Assembly: GCF_000269985.1 (NCBI RefSeq)
Contig: NC_016109.1
Span: forward strand, 310,001-374,000
Direction of reading: 5' to 3'
Source: Kitasatospora setae KM-6054
GTDB taxonomy: Bacteria > Actinomycetota > Actinomycetes > Streptomycetales > Streptomycetaceae
DNA length: 64,000 nucleotides
Shown: positions 59,552 through 64,000 of the stretch, one piece after another
Numbering within the stretch: the first letter of the stretch is position 1
Layout: every line of letters begins with the position of its first letter
The notes under the pieces: generated by a model
What the model saw: the letters and a program-made list of their open reading frames with translations, nothing else
Told to the model about the DNA's origin: nothing
Databases searched by the model: none
Translations under genes and position numbers: made by a program

Positions 59552-59938
59552 ATGACCACCGACCTCCGCCACAACGACCCCCGCCACCGCGGCGCGTCCG
59601 TCGTGACCCCGGGCGAGGGCACCGCCGAACGCTGGGCCCGCGCCCAGCTGTTCTTCGACTCCAAGGCGTACGCGGACGCCGCGCTGCTCCTCGCCGAGGT
59701 CGTCGACGAGGTGCCCGAGCAGGTCGGCCCGCGCCTGCTGCTGGCCCGCGCGTACTACCACTCGGCCCAGCTGCGCCGCGCCGAGGAGCAGCTGCGCGCG
59801 GTGATCGAGCGCGACCCGGTGGAGCACTACGCGCACCTGGTGCTGGGCCGGGTCCTGGAGCGCCAGGGCCGGAACGCCGAGGCCGTCCCGTACCTGCGGC
59901 TGGCCTCCGCGTTCGACGGCGAGTTCCCCGACGCCTGA
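59552..59938 (+). CDS. Tetratricopeptide-repeat (TPR) protein
   Basis: A 128-residue soluble protein. After a disordered 28-residue start, three TPR helix pairs cover about residues 30-125: AQLFFDSKAYADAALLLAEV, ARAYYHSAQLRRAEEQLRAV and VLGRVLERQGRNAEAVPYL. Such small TPR proteins are common in streptomycetes and act as adaptors. GGGAAGGAG lies about seven bases before the ATG. Convergent with the phosphatase gene, with a terminator between. Partner unknown. Confidence 0.8.
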   Translation: MTTDLRHNDPRHRGASVVTPGEGTAERWARAQLFFDSKAYADAALLLAEVVDEVPEQVGPRLLLARAYYHSAQLRRAEEQLRAVIERDPVEHYAHLVLGRVLERQGRNAEAVPYLRLASAFDGEFPDA

Positions 59939-59976
59939 CCCCCGCACACCGCGCCGCGCCGCACCGCACCGCACCA

Positions 59977-60012
59977 CGCCGCCCCCGGCCGTTCCCACGG
60001 TCGGGGGCGGCG
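59977..60012. terminator. Two-way terminator between the TPR and phosphatase genes
   Basis: CGCCGCCCCCGGCCG (59977-59991) and CGGTCGGGGGCGGCG (59998-60012) pair at 14 of 15 positions with loop TTCCCA, centrally in a convergent gap. Confidence 0.7.
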
Positions 60013-60034
60013 TGCCGTCCGGGGCGGGCCGGGG

Positions 60035-62044
60035 TCAGTCGAGCGGCAGCTCGGCCCAGATCACCTTGCCGCTGGCGGGGTAGCGGGTGCCCCAGCGCTC
60101 GGCGAGCTGGGCGACCAGGAACAGGCCGCGGCCGCCCTCGTCGGTGTCGGTGGCGTACCGCAGGTGCGGGGAGGTGGCGGAGCCGTCCCAGACCTCGCAG
60201 ATCAGCGCGCGGTCGCGGAGCAGCCGGACCCGGATCGGCTCGGCGGCGTGCCGGATCGCGTTGGTGATCAGCTCGCTGAGCACGAGTTCGGCGGCGAACG
60301 CCTGCTCGGACAGGCCCCAGTCGTCGAGCCGGCGGGTGACGGCGGCCCGGATCCGGGCGACGGCGGCCGGGTCGGCGGGGACGTCCCAGTCGGCGACGTG
60401 GTCGGCGGGCAGCGCGCGGGTCCGGGCGACCAGCAGCGCGATGTCGTCGGCGGGGTCGCTGGGCAGCAGCGCGGCCAGCAGGTCCTCGCAGGTCTGCCCG
60501 GGGTCGCGGCCGGGGCGGGCGAGGGCGCCGCGGAGCAGTTTCAGGCCGTGGTCGACGTCCTGGCCGCGAGAGGCGAGCAGCCCGTCGGTGTACAGCACCA
60601 GCCGGCTGCCCTCGGGGAGTTTCACCTCGGTGCTCTCGTAGGGCAGGCCGGTGACGCCGAGCGGCGGGCCGGCCGGCAGGTCGACGATCTCGATCCGGCC
60701 GTCGGGGTAGGCCACGGCGGGCGGCAGGTGACCGGCCCGGGCCAGGGTGCAGCGGCGGGTGACCGGGTCGTAGACGGCGTACAGGCAGGTCGCGCCGGTG
60801 ATCGGGCGGTCGGCGCCGTCGGGTGCGGGGTGCTCCTGGTCGAGGCGGTTGACCAGGGCGTCGAGGTGGCCGAGCAGTTCGTCGGCGGCGAGGTCGAGCG
60901 AGGAGAAGGTGTGCACGGCGGTGCGCAGCCGTCCCATGGTGGCGACCGCGTGCACGCCGTGGCCGACCACGTCGCCGACCACCAGGGCGACCCGGGCGCC
61001 GGAGAGCGGGATGACGTCGAACCAGTCGCCGCCGACGCCGGCCTGGGCGGGCAGGTAGCGGGAGGCGACGTCCAGGGCGTGCTGCTCGGGGAGTCCGGCG
61101 GGCAGCAGGCTGTGCTGGAGGGCGACGGCCATGGTGTGCTCGCGGGTGTAGCGGCGGGCGTTCTCGACCAGGACGGCGGCCCGGGCGGTGAGCTCCTCGG
61201 CGAGGGTGCGGTCCTCCTCGTCGAAGGCGGGGCGCGGGCGGGCCCGCCAGAAGGTGGCCACGCCCAGCAGCGTCCCGCCGACCGTCAGCGGCACCGCGAC
61301 CAGGGTGTGCACCTCCTCCTCGCGCATCGCGTCGACGGTGCCGGGGCTGACGTCGTCCCAGGCGGCCAGCGCGGCCGACAGGTCGGGCTCGACCACCGAG
61401 CACGGCCCGGCGAGGGCCCGGGCCCTGGGGGTGCCGGGGACGACCGGGACGGGCACGCCGGGCGCCAGCAGCGGCGGCAGCTCGGTGACGCCGGCCAGCG
61501 CGGCGCGGCGCAGCGGGCGGTGCCGGCCGGGGCGCGGTTCGCCGCCGGCCAGCACGCCCTCGTACAGGTCGACGCTGGCGAAGTCGGCGAAGGCGGGGAC
61601 GAGGGCGGCGGCGAGCTCCTCGCAGGTGCGGGTGATGTCGAGGGTGGTGCCGATCGAGGCACCGGCCCGGTAGAGCAGCTCCAGGCGCAGCCGGGCGGTG
61701 TCGGGGGCGACTGGCGGGGCGGTGTCGCGCAGGGTGGCGAGCCGGCAGGGCGGGCCGCCGAGCCGGTCGGCGGGGTGCAGGTCGACGCTGAGGGTGCGGC
61801 CGCGGACCAGCGCGGGGGCGCCGGTGAGTGCGCCGGGGGCGTCCAGCAGGGTGGTGAGCGCGGGCGGCAGGTCGAGGGCGTCCAGCGGGTGGCCCTCGCA
61901 GTCGGCGGGCAGGCCGAGCAGGCGGCGGGCCTCGTCGTTGGCGTAGCGCAGGCGCCGTTCGGCGTCGAGCAGCAGCACGCCTTCGCGGACGACGGCCGGC
62001 TCGGGTGCGCGCTGCCGGCCCGTCCCGTCCGTGGCGGCGGTCAT
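60035..62044 (-). CDS. PAS-GAF-SpoIIE phosphatase with HATPase (RsbW-like) domain
   Basis: A 669-residue signalling protein. The order is a PAS-like sensor (about 15-110), a GAF domain (about 120-300), a PP2C-type SpoIIE Ser/Thr phosphatase (about 315-530, with GGDWFDVIPL, VVGDVVGHG and DDIALLVARTR carrying the metal Asp residues), and a C-terminal HATPase_c of the anti-sigma kinase type (about 540-665, LVLSELITNAIRHA). Such proteins set the phosphorylation state of STAS anti-sigma antagonists. No transmembrane segment. No clear ribosome binding site at the ATG. Its own kinase-like domain and phosphatase on one chain are typical of Streptomyces. Confidence 0.9.
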   Translation of the reverse strand: MTAATDGTGRQRAPEPAVVREGVLLLDAERRLRYANDEARRLLGLPADCEGHPLDALDLPPALTTLLDAPGALTGAPALVRGRTLSVDLHPADRLGGPPCRLATLRDTAPPVAPDTARLRLELLYRAGASIGTTLDITRTCEELAAALVPAFADFASVDLYEGVLAGGEPRPGRHRPLRRAALAGVTELPPLLAPGVPVPVVPGTPRARALAGPCSVVEPDLSAALAAWDDVSPGTVDAMREEEVHTLVAVPLTVGGTLLGVATFWRARPRPAFDEEDRTLAEELTARAAVLVENARRYTREHTMAVALQHSLLPAGLPEQHALDVASRYLPAQAGVGGDWFDVIPLSGARVALVVGDVVGHGVHAVATMGRLRTAVHTFSSLDLAADELLGHLDALVNRLDQEHPAPDGADRPITGATCLYAVYDPVTRRCTLARAGHLPPAVAYPDGRIEIVDLPAGPPLGVTGLPYESTEVKLPEGSRLVLYTDGLLASRGQDVDHGLKLLRGALARPGRDPGQTCEDLLAALLPSDPADDIALLVARTRALPADHVADWDVPADPAAVARIRAAVTRRLDDWGLSEQAFAAELVLSELITNAIRHAAEPIRVRLLRDRALICEVWDGSATSPHLRYATDTDEGGRGLFLVAQLAERWGTRYPASGKVIWAELPLD

Positions 62045-62319
62045 CCGCGCCGTCCGGCGGGGGCCGGGGCCGGGTGGGCGGGGTGGGCCGCGGGGGCCGG
62101 GCGGGCAGCGGGGGCGGGGCGCGGGGCGATGGACAGCCGTCGCGGAGGGGCCTGGTCCGCCACGCTGCGTCCACCGGGTGCTGCCCGAAACCGGGTCATA
62201 CGCCCATTCCTACACTCCCCGGTCGGACCGGGCCAATGGCCGCGCCCGGATTTCCCCGGTTGATGAGCTGCTTTTAACGGGCCCTTATTCACCTGACAGG
62301 GCGTCAGGAGGCGGGCAGG

Positions 62320-62628
62320 ATGGGCCGGGTGGACGAGGACGAGGAGAAGTGGGTGCCCGTGCTGGCGTACCGGAACCTGCCGAAGCGGCAGAGCGCGGAC
62401 GAGCGGCTGCGCGCTTGACTGCGCGCCCACGGCATCGGCTGGTTCCCGCTCGCCGCCGACGAGGTGCGGATGGACCTGGCGTGCGGGATCGGGCCGGACG
62501 GGCAGTGGTGGGGCCGGGTCGTGCTGTCGGTGGACGCGGCGGCGCTGCGCCGGCTCGGCCTGCACGCCGAGCAGCCGTCGGCGGTGCTGGCAGACCCGCC
62601 GCCACCGGGCTGGTGGGGGCGCTGGTGA
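62320..62628 (+). pseudogene. 102-codon gene interrupted by an in-frame TGA
   Basis: An ATG with AGGAGG eight bases upstream opens a frame of 32 codons (DEDEEKWVPVLAYRNLPKRQ within it), then TGA at 62416-62418, and the same frame goes on for 69 codons (AHGIGWFPLAADEVRMDLAC and so on) to a TGA at 62626-62628. Both halves look like coding sequence in the same frame. It is either a point-mutated gene, a base error (CGA/GGA/TGG to TGA), or recoding. Family not recognised. Confidence 0.55.
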
Positions 62629-62780
62629 CCGGGTCGGCGGGGGTGCCGGTGACCGCTCCGCGCGGCACCGCGTCCCGCTGAGCGGGCGGCTCGGGGGACC
62701 CCGGGCGCGGGGCCGGGGCGGGCCGGGGAGAGGATAGGCGGATGTAGAAGCCAAGCATCTGCGCGAAGAGGTCCCCCGCC

Positions 62781-63140
62781 ATGCCCCACATCACCGTCGA
62801 CTACTCGCCGCAGCTCGCCGACGCCTTCGACCGCCCTGGTTTCGTCCGCGAGCTGCATCCGCTGGTGCGCGAGTGGGTGGCGTCCCGGGGCGTCTGCAAG
62901 ACGTTCTTCCGCCCGGCCGCCGAGACCTGGGTCGACGCCTCGGACGGGCAGCTGGTCGCCTTCGTGCACATCGCGATCGGCCTGCTGCCCGGCCGCCCGG
63001 AGGGCCTCAAGGCCCGCCTCTCCGAGGAGGTGCTGCGCCTGCTCGACAAGCACCTGCGCCCGGTCCTCGGCCGGGAGGTGGTCCGCTCGGCGGAGGTGCG
63101 CGACCTCACCGCCTCCTACCGGCTGCGCACCGGCTGGTGA
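62781..63140 (+). CDS. 5-carboxymethyl-2-hydroxymuconate isomerase-like protein
   Basis: A 119-residue protein of the CHMI family, related to tautomerases. Pro2 (MPHITVDYS) becomes the N-terminal catalytic Pro after Met removal. The KTFFRPAAETWVDAS, FVHIAIGLLPGRPEGLKARL and RDLTASYRL stretches match the family. CHMI works in homoprotocatechuate (4-hydroxyphenylacetate) breakdown, but no other genes of that route are nearby, so it may act on another keto acid. A weak GAGG precedes the ATG. Confidence 0.85.
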   Translation: MPHITVDYSPQLADAFDRPGFVRELHPLVREWVASRGVCKTFFRPAAETWVDASDGQLVAFVHIAIGLLPGRPEGLKARLSEEVLRLLDKHLRPVLGREVVRSAEVRDLTASYRLRTGW

Positions 63141-63191
63141 CCGCGGCCGTCGCCTCCGCCGCCGCCTCTCCCCCGTCCCCCGCGCCCTCCG

Positions 63192-64000
63192 TCAGCGGTG
63201 GCCGAGGACGTTGACCACCCGGCCGTTGGGGTCGCGGACGAAGAACCGCCGCACGCCCAACTCCTCGTCGCACAGCGGGTGGACGATCTCGGCGCCCGCC
63301 GCGCGCATCGCCGCGTAGGCCGCGTCCACGTCGTCGACCTCCACGCTGAGGTCCGGGACGACGGGCGCGGTGGCGTCCCCGGTCGCCAGGCCCAGTTGGG
63401 CGGTCGGGTTGCCGGGGGCGGCCAGCGTCATGATCCAGCCGTGGTCCATCGCGGCCTCCAGGCCGAGCCGCCCGTAGAACTCCCGGCTCTCCCGGCGGGC
63501 CGCCTCCCGGACGAGCTTCACGTTCGGCACCACCCGCCGCACCGGCCGGACGGGCTCCGCGCCGGACTGCCCGGCCGGCGGGTGGACCGGCTGGTGAACC
63601 GGGCGTTCCGCGGCGGCGAAGGCGGGGGCGAGCGGGGCCAGCGCGGCGCGGAGCCGGTCGGGCAGCGGGCCGGCCGGGACGACCAGGGCGCCGGTGCCGC
63701 CCGCCGGGCCTGCCGCCGGGCGGAGCCACTCCCCCAGGGCGACGCGGACCGCCGCGGCGGTGGCCGCCGCGAGGACGCGGGCCGTCAACGGCTCGGCACC
63801 GTCCAGGCGTTCGGCGATCGCGTCGGCGAGCGGGGGCTCGATCCCGGCGGTGGTGTCGAGGAACGCCTCGCGCAGCGCGGGCCGGCTGACGACCAGCAGC
63901 AGGGCCCGGGGGTCCTGCGCGGCGGTGTCCGCGTACTTCTCGACCACCGCGTCGGTGACGGCCTCGGCCAGCGGGGTGCCCGCGGGCCGGGCCGTGACGG
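63192..64000 (-). CDS. TetR-type regulator fused to a VOC (glyoxalase-like) domain; start beyond the window
   Basis: The frame is open from the stop at 63192 to the right edge (at least 269 codons), so the N-terminus, including any DNA-binding head, is missing. The visible part begins with a helical TetR C-terminal ligand domain (AEAVTDAVVEKYADTAAQDP, RALLLVVSRPALREAFL) and then, after a Pro-rich linker, a complete VOC domain (VVPNVKLVREAARR to FVRDPNGRVVNVLGH). The two parts share one uninterrupted frame. VOC domains bind small molecules or metals, so it could act as an added sensor. A short GTG start at 63947 is unlikely. Confidence 0.7.
   Translation of the reverse strand, partial: VTARPAGTPLAEAVTDAVVEKYADTAAQDPRALLLVVSRPALREAFLDTTAGIEPPLADAIAERLDGAEPLTARVLAAATAAAVRVALGEWLRPAAGPAGGTGALVVPAGPLPDRLRAALAPLAPAFAAAERPVHQPVHPPAGQSGAEPVRPVRRVVPNVKLVREAARRESREFYGRLGLEAAMDHGWIMTLAAPGNPTAQLGLATGDATAPVVPDLSVEVDDVDAAYAAMRAAGAEIVHPLCDEELGVRRFFVRDPNGRVVNVLGHR

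Noticed and set aside
62416..62418. Selenocysteine at the in-frame TGA.
   Set aside because: No SECIS-like hairpin is evident right after the TGA and no selenium genes are in view; mutation or error is simpler. Kept only as something to test.

Overview
The window is very GC-rich actinobacterial DNA. Streptomyces-type signals (GTG and TTG starts, leaderless -10 boxes, Tat and lipoprotein exports, ECF sigma factors carrying a SnoaL-like tail, an EshA-type encapsulin, a GT2-TagF wall polymerase) point to Streptomycetaceae, Kitasatospora or Streptomyces. It looks like chromosomal accessory DNA with many small regulator-plus-target units rather than one large biosynthetic cluster. All assignments come from reading the sequence; no database search was possible.

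Layout. 1-4.6 kb: end of an unknown gene, a marR-MFS-GNAT operon read leftward, and an alpha/beta hydrolase preceded by a possible 17-codon leader ORF, then a CYTH protein. 4.8-9.6 kb, leftward: a patatin-like lipase, a family 2B encapsulin shell protein (EshA type) with no terpene cyclase beside it, a Thr-Pro-repeat surface protein and a DUF4239 membrane protein. 9.9-19.3 kb, rightward: an acyltransferase with an altered HX4D box, a PucR-like regulator, and a cell-wall polymer set (LCP ligase, 1311-residue GT2-TagF fusion, alpha/beta hydrolase with two Ig-like domains). 19.4-23 kb: a serine hydrolase and a divergent TetX-like monooxygenase/TetR pair around a 42-bp palindrome.

23.2-28.9 kb is a polysaccharide-degradation island: GH8 enzyme, GH18 chitinase and alginate-lyase-type enzyme, all ending in nearly identical Ig-like plus CBM5/12 modules, with a pair of matching operator-like elements between the divergent chitinase and lyase genes. 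29-31.8 kb is a scar zone with two decayed IS5-type transposases around an RdmC-like hydrolase and a GNAT gene, followed by a truncated gene. 32-38.6 kb carries a small membrane protein, an MFS-marR operon, a LysE remnant, a leucine-rich-repeat-variant protein, a P450, a LacI remnant and a DJ-1/PfpI protein.

38.7-48 kb: two paralogous sigma factors flank an ABC operon of two giant FtsX-type permeases and an ATPase. 48.5-51 kb: a CmoM-like methyltransferase and a divergent SDR/TetR pair with a clear operator. 51-54.7 kb: the efeO-efeB-efeU iron uptake genes with two iron-box-like sites. 55-57.8 kb: acyl-CoA dehydrogenase, TetR and DUF35 genes tied together by four copies of a GGCACT-type palindrome. 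58-64 kb: a repeat protein, a TPR protein, a PAS-GAF-SpoIIE-HATPase phosphatase, a small gene broken by an in-frame TGA, a 5-carboxymethyl-2-hydroxymuconate isomerase-like protein and a TetR-VOC fusion running off the right edge.
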